From Corallium rubrum (taxonomy: Eukaryota; Cnidaria; Anthozoa; Scleralcyonacea; Coralliidae), in contig OZ035997.1 of assembly GCA_964035015.1 (NCBI GenBank), positions 84,519,982-84,583,981 of the forward strand: a DNA stretch of 64,000 nt, read 5' to 3'. Numbering within the stretch: the stretch's first letter is position 1; every line of letters starts with the position of its first letter. Below are positions 53,080 to 64,000 of the stretch, one piece after another. The notes below the pieces were generated by a model. It was not told the DNA's origin. It searched no databases and saw nothing but the letters and a program-made list of their open reading frames with translations. The translations under genes were made by a program, and so were the position numbers.

Positions 53080-56000
53080 AGTTTTAAAAGTGTACAGTTT
53101 TAACAAGTGTGCAGTTTTAAAAAGTGCACCATTTTAAAAAGTGCACATTTTTAAAAAGTGCACAGTTTTAAAAAGTGCACATTTTTAAAAAGTGCACAGT
53201 TTTAAAAAATGCACAGTTTTAAAAAGTGCATAGTTTTAAAAAGTGCACAGTTTTAAAAAGTGCACGGTTTTAAAAAGTGCACAGTTTTAAAAAGTGCACC
53301 GCTTTAAAAAGCGCACCATTTTAAAAATTGCGCAGTTTTAAAAAGTGCACAGTTTTAAAAAGTGCACCATTTTAAAAAGTGCACAGTTTTAAAAAGTGCA
53401 CAGTTTTAAAAAGTGCACAGTTTTAAAAAGCGCACCATTTTAAAAAGTGCACAGTTTTAAGAAGTACACAGTTTTAAAAAGTGCACAGTTTTAAGAAGTG
53501 CACGGTTTTAAAAAGTGCACAGTTTTAAAAAGTGTACAGTTTTAAAAAGTGTACAGTTTTAAAAAGTGCACAGTTTTAAAAAGTGTACAGTTTTAAAAAG
53601 TGCACCGCTTTAAAAAGCGCACCATTTTAAAAATTGCGCAGTTTTAAAAAGTGCACAGTTTTAAAAAGTGCACCATTTTAAAAAGTGCACAGTTTTAAAA
53701 AGTGCACAGTTTTAAAAAGTGCACAGTTTTAAAAAGCGCACCATTTTAAAAAGTGCACAGTTTTAAGAAGTACACAGTTTTAAAAAGTGCACAGTTTTAA
53801 GAAGTGCACGGTTTTAAAAAGTGCACAGTTTTAAAAAGTGTACAGTTTTAAAAAGTGTACAGTTTTAAAAAGTGCACAGTTTTAAAAAGTGTACAGTTTT
53901 AAAAAGTGCACAGTTTTAAAAAGTGTACAGTTTTAAAAAGTGTACAGTTTTAAAAAGTGTACAGTTCTAAAAAGTGCACAGTTTTAAAAAGTGTACAGTT
54001 CTAAAAAGTCCATAGTTTTAAAAAGTGTACAGTTCTAAAAAGTGCACAGTTTTAAAAAGTGCACAGTTTTAAAAAGTGTACAGTTTCAAAAAGTGTACAG
54101 TTTTAAAAAGTGCACAGTTTTAAAAAGTGTACAGTTCTAAAAAGTGCACAGTTTTAAAAAGTGTACAGTTCTAAAAAGTGCACAGTTTTAAAAAGTGTAC
54201 AGTTCTAAAAAGTCCATAGTTTTAAAAAGTGTACAGTTCTAAAAAGTGCACAGTTTTAAAAAGTGCACAGTTTTAAAAAGTGTACAGTTTCAAAAAGTGT
54301 ACAGTTTTAAAAAGTGCACAGTTTTAAAAAGTGTACAGTTCTAAAAAGTGCACAGTTTTAAAAAGTGTACAGTTCTAAAAAGTGCACAGTTTTAAAAAGT
54401 GTACAGTTTTAAAAAGTGCAAAGTTTTAAAAAGTGCACAGTTTTAAAAAGTGAACAGTTTTAAGAAGTGTACAGTTTTAAAAAGTGAACAGTTTTAAAAA
54501 GTGCACAGTTTTAAAAAGTGCACAGTTTAAAAAATGCACCATTTTAAAAAGCACACCATTTTAAATAGTGCACAGTTTTGGGAAGTGCGCAGTTTTAAAA
54601 AGCACACCATTTTAAAAAGTGCACAGTTTTAAGAAGTGCACGGTTTTAAAAAGTGCACAGTTTTAAAAAGTGTACAGTTTTAAAAAGTGTACAGTTTTAA
54701 AAAGTGCACAGTTTTAAAAAGTGTACAGTTTTAAAAAGTGCACAGTTTTAAAAAGTGTACAGTTTTAAAAAGTGCACAGTTTTAAAAAGTGTACAGTTCT
54801 AAAAAGTGCACAGTTTTAAAAAGTGTACAGTTCTAAAAAGTCCATAGTTTTAAAAAGTGTACAGTTCTAAAAAGTGCACAGTTTTAAAAAGTGCACAGTT
54901 TTAAAAAGTGTACAGTTTCAAAAAGTGTACAGTTTTAAAAAGTGCACAGTTTTAAAAAGTGTACAGTTCTAAAAAGTGCACAGTTTTAAAAAGTGTACAG
55001 TTCTAAAAAGTGCACAGTTTTAAAAAGTGTACAGTTCTAAAAAGTCCATAGTTTTAAAAAGTGTACAGTTCTAAAAAGTGCACAGTTTTAAAAAGTGCAC
55101 AGTTTTAAAAAGTGTACAGTTTCAAAAAGTGTACAGTTTTAAAAAGTGCACAGTTTTAAAAAGTGTACAGTTCTAAAAAGTGCACAGTTTTAAAAAGTGT
55201 ACAGTTCTAAAAAGTGCACAGTTTTAAAAAGTGTACAGTTCTAAAAAGTGCACAGTTTTAAAAAGTGTACAGTTTTAAAAAGTGTACAGTTCTAAAAAGT
55301 GCACAGTTTTAAAAAGTGTACAGTTCTAAAAAGTGCACAGTTTTAAAAAGTGTACAGTTTTAAAAAGTGCACAGTTTTAAAAAGTGTACAGTTTTAAAAA
55401 GTGCACAGTTTTAAAAAGTGTACAGTTCTAAAAAGTGCACAGTTTTAAAAAGTGTACAGTTCTAAAAAGTACACAGTCTTAAAAAAAAGTGTACAGTTTT
55501 AAAAAGTGTACAGTTTTAAAAAGTGCACAGTTTTAAAAAGTGTACAGTTCTAAAAAGTGCACAGTTTTAAAAAGTGTACAGTTCTAAAAAGTGCACAGTT
55601 TTAAAAAGTGTACAGTTTTAAAAAGTGTACAGTTTTAAAACGTGTACATTTTTAAAAAGTGTACAGTTTTAGAAAGTGTACAGTTTTAAAAAGTGTACAT
55701 TTTTAAAAAGTGTATAGTTTTAGAAAGTGCACAGTTTTAAAAAGTGCACAGTTTTAAAAATTGCACAGTTTTAAAATGTGCACAGTTTTAAAAAGTACAC
55801 ACTTTTAAAAAGCGCACCATTTTAAAAAAGTGCACAGTTTTAAGAAGTGCACAGTTTTAAAAAGTACACAGTTTTAAAAAGTGCACAGTTTTAAAAAGTA
55901 CAAAGTTTTAAAAAGTGCACAGTTTTAAAAAGTGAACAGTTTTAAGAAGTGTACAGTTTAAAAAGTGAACAGTTTTAAAAAGTGCACAGTTTTAAAAAGT

Positions 56001-58862
56001 GCACAGTTTTAAAAAGTGCACATTTTTAAAAAGTGCACAGTTTTAAAAAATGCACAGTTTTAAAAAGTGCACAGTTTTAAAAAGTGCACAGTTTTAAAAA
56101 GTGCACGGTTTTAAAAAGTGCACAGTTTTAAAAAGTGCACCGCTTTAAAAAGCGCACCATTTTAAAAATTGCGCAGTTTTAAAAAGTGCACAGTTTTAAA
56201 AAGTGCACCATTTTAAAAAGTGCACAGTTTTAAAAAGTGCACAGTTTTAAAAAGTGCACAGTTTTAAAAAGCGCACCATTTTAAAAAGTGCACAGTTTTA
56301 AGAAGTACACAGTTTTAAAAAGTGCACAGTTTTAAGAAGTGCACGGTTTTAAAAAGTGCACAGTTTTAAAAAGTGTACAGTTTTAAAAAGTGTACAGTTT
56401 TAAAAAGTGCACAGTTTTAAAAAGTGTACAGTTTTAAAAAGTGCACAGTTTTAAAAAGTGTACAGTTTTAAAAAGTGTACAGTTTTAAAAAGTGTACAGT
56501 TCTAAAAAGTGCACAGTTTTAAAAAGTGTACAGTTCTAAAAAGTCCATAGTTTTAAAAAGTGTACAGTTCTAAAAAGTGCACAGTTTTAAAAAGTGCACA
56601 GTTTTAAAAAGTGTACAGTTTCAAAAAGTGTACAGTTTTAAAAAGTGCACAGTTTTAAAAAGTGTACAGTTCTAAAAAGTGCACAGTTTTAAAAAGTGTA
56701 CAGTTCTAAAAAGTGCACAGTTTTAAAAAGTGTACAGTTCTAAAAAGTCCATAGTTTTAAAAAGTGTACAGTTCTAAAAAGTGCACAGTTTTAAAAAGTG
56801 CACAGTTTTAAAAAGTGTACAGTTTCAAAAAGTGTACAGTTTTAAAAAGTGCACAGTTTTAAAAAGTGTACAGTTCTAAAAAGTGCACAGTTTTAAAAAG
56901 TGTACAGTTCTAAAAAGTGCACAGTTTTAAAAAGTGTACAGTTTTAAAAAGTGCAAAGTTTTAAAAAGTGCACAGTTTTAAAAAGTGAACAGTTTTAAGA
57001 AGTGTACAGTTTTAAAAAGTGAACAGTTTTAAAAAGTGCACAGTTTAAAAAATGCACCGTTTTAAAAAGCACACCATTTTAAATAGTGCACAGTTTTGGG
57101 AAGTGCGCAGTTTTAAAAAGCACACCATTTTAAAAAGTGCACAGTTTTAAGAAGTGCACGGTTTTAAAAAGTGCACAGTTTTAAAAAGTGTACAGTTTTA
57201 AAAAGTGTACAGTTTTAAAAAGTGCACAGTTTTAAAAAGTGTACAGTTTTAAAAAGTGCACAGTTTTAAAAAGTGTACAGTTTTAAAAAGTGCACAGTTT
57301 TAAAAAGTGTACAGTTCTAAAAAGTGCACAGTTTTAAAAAGTGTACAGTTCTAAAAAGTCCATAGTTTTAAAAAGTGTACAGTTCTAAAAAGTGCACAGT
57401 TTTAAAAAGTGCACAGTTTTAAAAAGTGTACAGTTTCAAAAAGTGTACAGTTTTAAAAAGTGCACAGTTTTAAAAAGTGTACAGTTCTAAAAAGTGCACA
57501 GTTTTAAAAAGTGTACAGTTCTAAAAAGTGCACAGTTTTAAAAAGTGTACAGTTCTAAAAAGTCCATAGTTTTAAAAAGTGTACAGTTCTAAAAAGTGCA
57601 CAGTTTTAAAAAGTGCACAGTTTTAAAAAGTGTACAGTTTCAAAAAGCGTACAGTTTTAAAAAGTGCACAGTTTTAAAAAGTGTACAGTTCTAAAAAGTG
57701 CACAGTTTTAAAAAGTGTACAGTTCTAAAAAGTGCACAGTTTTAAAAAGTGTACAGTTCTAAAAAGTGCACAGTTTTAAAAAGTGTACAGTTTTAAAAAG
57801 TGCACAGTTTTAAAAAGTGCACAGTTCTAAAAAGTGCACAGTTTTAAAAAGTGTACAGTTCTAAAAAGTGCACAGTTTTAAAAAGTGTACAGTTTTAAAA
57901 AGTGCACAGTTTTAAAAAGTGTACAGTTTTAAAAAGTGCACAGTTTTAAAAAGTGTACAGTTCTAAAAAGTGCACAGTTTTAAAAAGTGTACAGTTCTAA
58001 AAAGTACACAGTCTTAAAAAAAAGTGTACAGTTTTAAAAAGTGTACAGTTTTAAAAAGTGCACAGTTTTAAAAAGTGTACAGTTCTAAAAAGTGCACAGT
58101 TTTAAAAAGTGTACAGTTCTAAAAAGTGCACAGTTTTAAAAAGTGTACAGTTTTAAAAAGTGTACAGTTTTAAAACGTGTACATTTTTAAAAAGTGTACA
58201 GTTTTAGAAAGTGTACAGTTTTAAAAAGTGTACATTTTTAAAAAGTGTATAGTTTTAGAAAGTGCACAGTTTTAAAAAGTGCACAGTTTTAAAAATTGCA
58301 CAGTTTTAAAATGTGCACAGTTTTAAAAAGTACACACTTTTAAAAAGCGCACCATTTTAAAAAAGTGCACAGTTTTAAGAAGTGCACAGTTTTAAAAAGT
58401 ACACAGTTTTAAAAAGTGCACAGTTTTAAAAAGTACAAAGTTTTAAAAAGTGCACAGTTTTAAAAAGTGAACAGTTTTAAGAAGTGTACAGTTTAAAAAG
58501 TGAACAGTTTTAAAAAGTGCACAGTTTTAAAAAGTGCACAGTTTTAAAAAGTGCACAGTTTTAAAAAGTGCACAGTTTTAAAAAGTGCACAGTTTTAAAA
58601 AGTGCGTAGTTTTAAAAAGTGCGTAGTTTTAAAAAATGCACAGTTTTAAAAAGTGCACAATTTTAAAAAGTGCACAGTTTAAAAAATGCACCGTTTTGAA
58701 AAGCACACCATTTTAAATAGTGCACAGTTTTGGGAAGTGCGCAGTTTTAAAAAGCACACCATTTTAAAAAGTGCACAGTTTTAAGAAGTGCACAGTTTTA
58801 AAAAGTGCACTGTTTTAAAACGTGTACAGTTCCAAATGTGCACGGTTCCAAAAGTGCACTGC
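53080..58862. repeat. 5.8-kb satellite of a 17-bp unit (AGTTTTAAAAAGTGCAC)
   Basis: About 340 head-to-tail units with variants GTGCAC, GTGTAC, TTCTAAAAAG and others. Higher-order structure is visible: marker blocks repeat at about 2.53 kb spacing (TTTTGGGAAGTGCGCAG near 54570 and 57098; CAGTCTTAAAAAAAAGTG near 55470 and 58010), and a smaller duplication of about 313 bp (53287 and 53600). The array lies wholly in SEC24 intron 4. The unit contains self-complementary TTTTAAAA and GTGCAC. Confidence 0.97.
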
Positions 58863-58997
58863 GGTGTATACTGGCAGTGTAAACTAACTCCGTATAAACG
58901 AGGTGTATAATTTCTACTTATTCAGACCCCCTAGTTATCGGTCCTGTTTGTGCGACGTGTCACTTAAATTTAGATTTACCTTTTTTTGTGATTTCAG

Positions 58998-59045
58998 AGT
59001 CAAAATAGCCAACTGTCAAATCAAATGGGCAAACTCACTGTTCAG
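58998..59045 (+). CDS. SEC24A/B-type, exon 5
   Basis: TTTCAG|AGTCAAAA to TTCAG|GTTAGT; 48 bases, phase 0, SQNSQLSNQMGKLTVQ. Small exon supported by splice sites and frame only. Confidence 0.6.
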
Positions 59046-60896
59046 GTTAGTATATTATTTCATGGGGGAAAAAACAACACATATGATTCATTTTTAGAGA
59101 ACGTTCATGTTTTATTGTTCAAAGCGATTTTTGTGATTTTTCAATTTCTTACTTTTTGCCATTTCCACCTTCTAAAATATAAAACATGATGTTGGGTGCA
59201 AATTGGAAGGGGGAGTTTTTCATGCATGAGTTTTTCAAAGATTTCTAAATAGAACGAGTTGGAGAGACGAGTGCATGTTTTTCCAAATTGGACGAGAAAT
59301 TATGCTATATTACCAAAGGGTATTAAAAATACATTCCAGTACAGACTGAGCAACCGAGGTTAATGAACCATTTATTATGTGGCTTATTTGTTTTTAACTC
59401 ATCGTTGGCGTCTTCAGATGTTGCCGCTCATCTTACTTTTGATTTTGTCCAATTTGTATCGTGTTTACACCAATAGTTTCAATGTAAAAGAAGCACTAAT
59501 GTTCCAGGACGAAAATGTCTAAATTATCTTTTATTTTCATTTAAATCGACCTAGAAAAATTTTCGCTAAGACTTGCAGGCGTTAAATAAGGCGTAACGCT
59601 CTCCCACAGTGCCGGGATCGGGCGGGATGGCATTACCGCTTTTTTTTGACCTGCGCTATTTGTCGTAAAAACCTGAAAACAAGTTCAGCCATATATTTAT
59701 TTATTTTATTTATTAATATTTGTGTCTATTAACTGATAACGGAGAAACAACAATAGAACTCGAGGCGCCTTACAAGGTTATTCTCCTAAGATCGAATTGT
59801 TGATTTTACGGGGGGGGGGGGGGGGGGGGGTTACCGGAGAAAAACCCTCAAAGCACAGGAGAGATCAACTACAATAACTCTACTCACATGAGTTCCATCC
59901 AAACTCAAGCAGTTGACAAGGTTTGTCCCGAGCGGTCACCCATCAAAGTACTAAGCCCGTCCAGTCGAGCTTAACTTTGGATCGCAGCCTTGAGAGGAAA
60001 CTCTTCGCCACTCGTGCCCCCCCCCCCCCCCTTAAGTAGAGGTTAGTAACCGGGAATGAGGTAACTAAGCTAGTTAGTGACCAAGGCCCGTTTTTCCTTC
60101 CTTGGTTCCTTTCTGGAAAAATAATTAACTTTAGAACAGCGGCTAAAGGCTCACTCGAAAACCTTTAGATTCACTTATCCCCTCTAGGCTCAAACATATA
60201 TTAAATTTTACTTTTTGTATTCTTTAATTATGTTGTAAAAATAATCGTATATTCAACCGTAAAATTGTAATTTCAAAAAAAGACGAGCACGAAAACCTGT
60301 CCCGTATAGATCGTATAGTGTGAACAGACTCGGCACGACACGGCAAATAATTATGCCGTACGATACAACCAATCACCATGCTCTATAGTCCATTCTATTA
60401 ACTTACTTCCGAAACGATTTCGAACTCCGTTCACACTGGAGTTGAAACGGCACAAAAAGCTATCCGATAAAAGATGTACCTCTTTCGCAGAAATTGTGCC
60501 GGTGTCCCAGTAAATTTGTCCCCCCCAAAATATGTCCCCCCCAAAATATGTCCCCCCATACCACCATCACACCACACCACCACCACACCATACCACCACC
60601 ACACCAAACCACTACCACACCATACCACCACCACACCAAACAGGCGTTTTGTGTGTGTACAGAAGGCATACCCGGTATGGTTTTCGAAAGCTATCCGGTA
60701 TAGTGTGAACGCGGTCTTAATGTAGCTCTTTTCGTGCTACGGAAACATACAATTTTCCGGGGGGGGGGGATCTTCGTACTCCGACCAAATTCGTCATCTC
60801 TGGTGGCTTCATTTTTGGAGCTGGATGAGCAATTCAATTATATAGAGATCAGTGCAAGTCACTCAAATCCCTAACTGTGACATTTTTAATTTTCAG
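59046..60896 (+). other. SEC24 intron 5
   Basis: 1.85 kb. Contains a 5S rRNA-like stretch (59919-59990), poly(G) and poly(C) tracts, and CCA-rich repeats (about 60555-60640). The remainder, including 59100-59800, shows nothing recognised. Confidence 0.55.
59919..59990 (-). other. 5S rRNA-like sequence (possible 5S-derived SINE or pseudogene)
   Basis: The minus strand reads GATCCAAAGTTAAGCTCG, then GGGCTTAGTACTTTGATGGG and TGACCGCTCGGGA, close to the 3' half of eukaryotic 5S rRNA including the internal promoter C box (GATGGGxGACCGC). The 5' half of 5S is not clear, so it is not a functional gene. Confidence 0.45.
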
Positions 60897-60983
60897 CAAA
60901 ATGACAGTCAACCAGTTAATTTACTTGAACGACGACATTTTCTGCCGCCAGATAAAGAAGAAACAAATCTATATTCATCTCCA
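60897..60983 (+). CDS. SEC24A/B-type, exon 6
   Basis: TTTTCAG|CAAAATG to CTCCA|GTAGGT; 87 bases, phase 0, QNDSQPVNLLERRHFLPPD and so on. The VNLLxxRxxLPP pattern is the conserved segment just before the SEC24 zinc-finger core in the A/B subfamily. Confidence 0.8.
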
Positions 60984-62904
60984 GTAGGTTACCTTTATTG
61001 TTAATGCTTCTATTCTCATATATTTAAAGGACATTGGCAACAAAAATTAAGTTGAGTGATTTTCATTATTCTCTCATGTTTTACAACACTCGAGAACAAT
61101 GAAAATTACTCGGTCAACAGGCTCGTGATTTTCATTGTCCTATCGTGTTTGTAACCCCTGGTAAAACACTCCCACTCGTTTATGAAATATTACGTGGTAT
61201 ATCTCGCGCTCGACTTTTGATATTTGTTTTATGTGTTTCCATGTGGAACGATTTCAGCTATTCAATTTGTACAATATAGGAAAACCCAGCGCTCGACCTC
61301 GGGTGAATATCAGGGGCGGATCTAGACTGTTGCAACTGTTGCAAATGCAACAGTCAAAATGTCCAGAAAAACGAAAAACGACATTAAAAGATAATAAGAA
61401 TAATTCAATTTGCAAAATTACCTAACGGTTTATAACTCGAAAGCTCAGCCTCGGCCCTCCAGTCTTCGCTTCGAGCAAAATCCGGGAAAATTCTAACCCG
61501 CAATTGGGTGAGATTGTCATCACCCAGAAAACCCGCAATATACAATATTTCCGGCCGAACCTCCCCCCCCCCCCCATCTCCTTGTGCAACATCCTTGTGC
61601 AACAGGCCTGGTCCGCTGTTGCACCGGATCAGTCTGAAGTCGTTTGTGCAACAGTTGAGCTAAATATAGTCCGTGAAACAGGCTATATTTAGCATTTGTG
61701 CAACAGCTAGGGGTAGCTGTCCAATCAAAACACTAGACTGTGCAACAGTTGCAACAGATTACGAAATCTGTTTCGCTTCTCAGATGATGTTATTGAGTAC
61801 GCTTCATTCGACCTACTCGGCTTCTTTCAAGAATAAATGGCTTCTAACGATGTATATACGTGTTACAACCGCTGTTGAATATATTGATGGAGGTTATCGA
61901 GAGGAGACAGACTGTAAACTTATTGCTCTCAAACGCGAGTGCGAGCGTAATATTTCAAAAGGATGCGGAAAGAATCTTGGTGAAGATCTACGCTGTACTT
62001 TGTGCAGGAATCGCGCGCCTCGAATCACTACCCAGTGAGGTAAGCCTTAGCAGCTTAGCTTATGAATAATATTCTATAAACTAGGAGTTACTATCGCAAG
62101 GGAAGTGCTGCCTTGCCACGGGAATCGTCACACTTTTAATATTATATTATACTGTATGCTAATGAGTCCTCACTCAGTGTTTCATGGGAGTCAGCTCTCC
62201 GCTGTTCGGTTTCAATATTTACTGCAGTCAGTGAGTCAAGTCTGACAGTCACTTTCCATTTTAAATACATTTTGAGTTTAGACTAGTCTCTTTCTCTCGT
62301 TTATGCTTTGTACAGTATAGTATTACTAAGCGCTTCTCGGTTGTATTTATGTTTAATTGTGTATCTAATTACAATACGTTATCTTAAATATATACAAAAC
62401 GGTCTTCCAAGATGGCTTTCACTTGCTCTCAGAATGCGGGAAATGCGTTTTTAGAGGTCCTAATTTTCAAAATTTTCCGGGGGGACATGCCCCCGTACCC
62501 CCCTTGATGGAGTGAACCACACCATGCGTGCAACAGTCAAATATTTTCCTAGATCCGCCCCTGAATATAGTGGTAATCCAGATTAGAACACGACTATACT
62601 TTCCCGCTCTTTTTTGAGATACTGAATCCCCGGACGCATGCGTGGAATCTACGCATGTCTTTAACGTTTGGCAGCGGTATTGACCCAACGTACTGTAGAG
62701 GACAGCAAGAAATTCTGATATTTTTTTCTCTCGTCTCTATTAGGATACATCGCATTTTTACTTTACGTAGAGTTTAACTTCTATTTGAACGATTTATTTC
62801 TGTAGCAGAGCTAACTTAAACCAAGATAAATGAGGTACACACAGTATCTGGTTCACTTGTTTAGTAAACGTTTTTAAAAGACTGTTTTTCAATTCTGCTT
62901 TTAG
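60984..62904 (+). other. SEC24 intron 6
   Basis: 1.9 kb. Contains the inverted copy of the 6590-type repeat (61040-61200) and a CAGGGGCGGATC element (61311-62563). A fragment of the AACACCGCTGCCAAACG TIR occurs near 62660-62680. Confidence 0.6.
61311..62563. mobile_element. hAT-like element, CAGGGGCGGATCTAG termini
   Basis: CAGGGGCGGATCTAG and CTAGATCCGCCCCTG are inverted ends, with AATAT directly outside both. The interior is rich in TGCAACAGTTGCAACA. A 121-codon frame (61673-62038) shows no recognised domain. Confidence 0.65.
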
Positions 62905-62933
62905 GAATTGCAAAAGAAAAATGCGAAACCTAG
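62905..62933 (+). CDS. SEC24A/B-type, exon 7 (29 bases)
   Basis: TTTTAG|GAATTGC to CCTAG|GTTAGT; ELQKKNAKP then phase 2. A very short exon, matching the variable link before the zinc finger. A pentanucleotide array begins 9 bases after the donor. Confidence 0.55.
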
Positions 62934-62942
62934 GTTAGTGTT

Positions 62943-63173
62943 TTGTTGTGTTGTGTTGTGTTGTGTTGTGTTGTGTTGTGTTGTGTTGTGTTGTGTTGTG
63001 TTGTGTTGTGTTGTGTTGTGTTGTGTTGTGTTGTGTTGTGTTGTGTTGTGTTGTGTTGTGTTGTGTTGTGTTGTGTTGTGTTGTGTTGTGTTGTGTTGTG
63101 TTGTGTTGTGTTGTGTTGTGTTGTGTTGTGTTGTGTTGTGTTGTGTTGTGTTGTGTTGTGTTGTGTTGTGTTT
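62943..63173. repeat. (GTTGT)n pentanucleotide array
   Basis: About 46 perfect units beginning next to the exon 7 donor. Open frames on both strands are artefacts. Confidence 0.97.
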
Positions 63174-63246
63174 TGTTGATGGGTGCTGTACTGTCGCGTG
63201 CTGTGATGTGTTGCAGCCATATGGTGATGATATTAGTAGTGATAAC

Positions 63247-63362
63247 CTCCCTCCCTCCCTCCCTCCCTCCCTCCCTCCCTCCCTCCCTCCCTCCCTCCCT
63301 CCCTCCCTCCCTCCCTCCCTCCCTCCCTCCCTTCCTAACTCCCTCCCTTCTTCCTTCCCTCC
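63247..63362. repeat. (CCCT)n tetranucleotide array
   Basis: About 85 perfect bases followed by a degenerate tail; polypyrimidine on the plus strand. Confidence 0.95.
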
Positions 63363-63437
63363 ATGTTTGCGTTAACGCGTCTTGGAACCCCCAGAAGTCG
63401 TGATCATGAAACGGCGGCTATTTACGTAGCCTAGTTA

Positions 63438-63770
63438 CAGTCAAACCGGGTGTTCTTTCCCGCACGACCTTGCAATATTGACAGCAACATTGCAATGTTG
63501 ACTTGCTAACGACACATGGCGACTCCATGGCAAGTTACTAAAAATTCGTATTTTAAATATCAAACTTCAGATAACATGAAGTTTACTTAGAGTTAGTTGT
63601 TCTGAATTTCAATAGAGCTTCGTATTATGTGAAGTTCGATATTTAAAATGCAAATTTTTAGCAACTTGCTAAGTGCAATGTTGCTATCAGTATTGCAATA
63701 TTGCTATCAGTATTGCAATGTTGCTATCAATATTGCAAGATCGCGCGGGAAAGAACATCCAGTTTAACTG
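63438..63770. mobile_element. pogo/mariner-like MITE, TA TSD
   Basis: CAGTCAAACCGGGTGTTCTT at the left and AAGAACATCCAGTTTAACTG at the right are inverted, flanked by TA (63436-63437 and 63771-63772). Inner arms GCAATATTGACAGCAA are also inverted. A larger, interrupted relative is at 48884-50245. Confidence 0.75.
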
Positions 63771-63827
63771 TAAATACAGTTCATGGAATTTAACTTTCAT
63801 AACAGTTCTTTCTTTTTTCCTCTCTAG

Positions 63828-63930
63828 TGTTTTATGTTGTACGTTGAATAATGTCCCCGAAAATCACTCATTGCTACAAAAATGCAAGTTACCGTTTGGA
63901 ATACTTGTGCATCCTTTTAAAGACCTTTCT
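63828..63930 (+). CDS. SEC24A/B-type, exon 8 (start of conserved core)
   Basis: CTCTCTAG|TGTTTT to CTTTCT|GTAAGT; 103 bases, phase 2 in and phase 0 out. Reads VLCCTLNNVPENHSLL then KCKLPFGILVHPFKDLS, the strongly conserved SEC24A/B block immediately before the CxxC zinc finger (animal SEC24A/B have the same xxCTLxxIPxxxxLLxKxKLPxGxLxHPFxDL pattern). The SEC24C/D subfamily differs here, so the A/B subfamily is favoured. The remaining exons (zinc finger, trunk, gelsolin domain) lie beyond the window. Confidence 0.9.
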
Positions 63931-64000
63931 GTAAGTAGTATTGTGCTGTATTGTTTTACAAACCGTTGTTAACAATGTTAACAATTTACATTGTTCATTC

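Larger units (their letters stand above)
51793..58997 (+). other. SEC24 intron 4, containing the satellite
   Basis: 7.2 kb. Holds a palindrome (51955-52125), a hairpin element (52201-52262), unassigned sequence (52271-53079), and then the 17-bp satellite to about 58862. Confidence 0.65.

Noticed and set aside
53080..58862. CRISPR-like regular repeats
   Set aside because: The units are head-to-tail with no unique spacers and differ only by point variants; this is a satellite in animal DNA.
60431..60725. Pro/Thr/His-rich and Val/Trp-rich frames
   Set aside because: They come from the CCA-rich simple repeat at 60555-60640.
62908..63403. Overlapping 78-155-codon frames on both strands
   Set aside because: Pentanucleotide and tetranucleotide repeats are open in several frames; apart from the 29-base exon 7 there is no gene.

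Overview
This is eukaryotic, animal-type DNA: AT-rich, with GT-AG introns, a multi-exon SEC24 gene, tRNA-derived SINEs, Penelope-like retroelements (PLEs) and a very dense load of foldback and TIR elements. The retroelement types, a CXorf38/DZIP3-like HEPN protein fused to tandem dsRNA-binding domains, and a possible coral skeletal-matrix-like terminal exon point to an early-branching metazoan, most likely a cnidarian (anthozoan). That assignment is inference; a sponge or another invertebrate is not excluded.

Layout. (1) 1-2540: two head-to-head copies of a PLE reverse transcriptase forming a palindrome of about 2.28 kb; the + copy runs on into a GIY-YIG endonuclease. (2) 2981-20380 and 25273-36665 are direct copies (A and B) of one segmental duplication. 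Each carries, on the minus strand, a gene for a HEPN-domain protein followed by a coiled coil and double-stranded-RNA-binding domains (dsRBDs). Copy B (32278-35877) is intact, intronless, 1199 aa from its likely start, with eight dsRBD-like repeats. Copy A keeps only four dsRBDs and is split inside the first by a 1916-bp palindromic foldback element with 8-bp target duplications. Copy A also received a Harbinger-like element, a PLE palindrome and a SINE that copy B lacks. (3) 20384-25270: the spacer between the copies, made of nested TIR elements, PLE ends and microsatellites, with a possible terminal exon of a secreted protein at its left edge. (4) 36538-37040: an inverted pair of tRNA-derived SINEs. 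(5) 37497 to the window end: the first eight coding exons of a SEC24A/B-type COPII cargo adaptor on the plus strand, divergent from the HEPN-dsRBD gene. Its introns hold pogo-like and hAT-like elements, nested MITEs, about 5.8 kb of a 17-bp satellite with higher-order structure, and long penta- and tetranucleotide arrays.

How the parts relate. SEC24 is an ordinary secretory-pathway gene. The HEPN-dsRBD gene is the unusual one: its HEPN domain keeps the R-x4-H motif typical of HEPN ribonucleases, its C-terminal two thirds is a chain of dsRNA binders, and both copies have an ISRE/IRF-like GAAANNGAAA element about 110-160 bp upstream of the start codon. Together these suggest, without proof, an inducible dsRNA-sensing or dsRNA-directed RNase protein of antiviral or anti-transposon type, in a locus crowded with inverted repeats that would themselves make dsRNA if transcribed.
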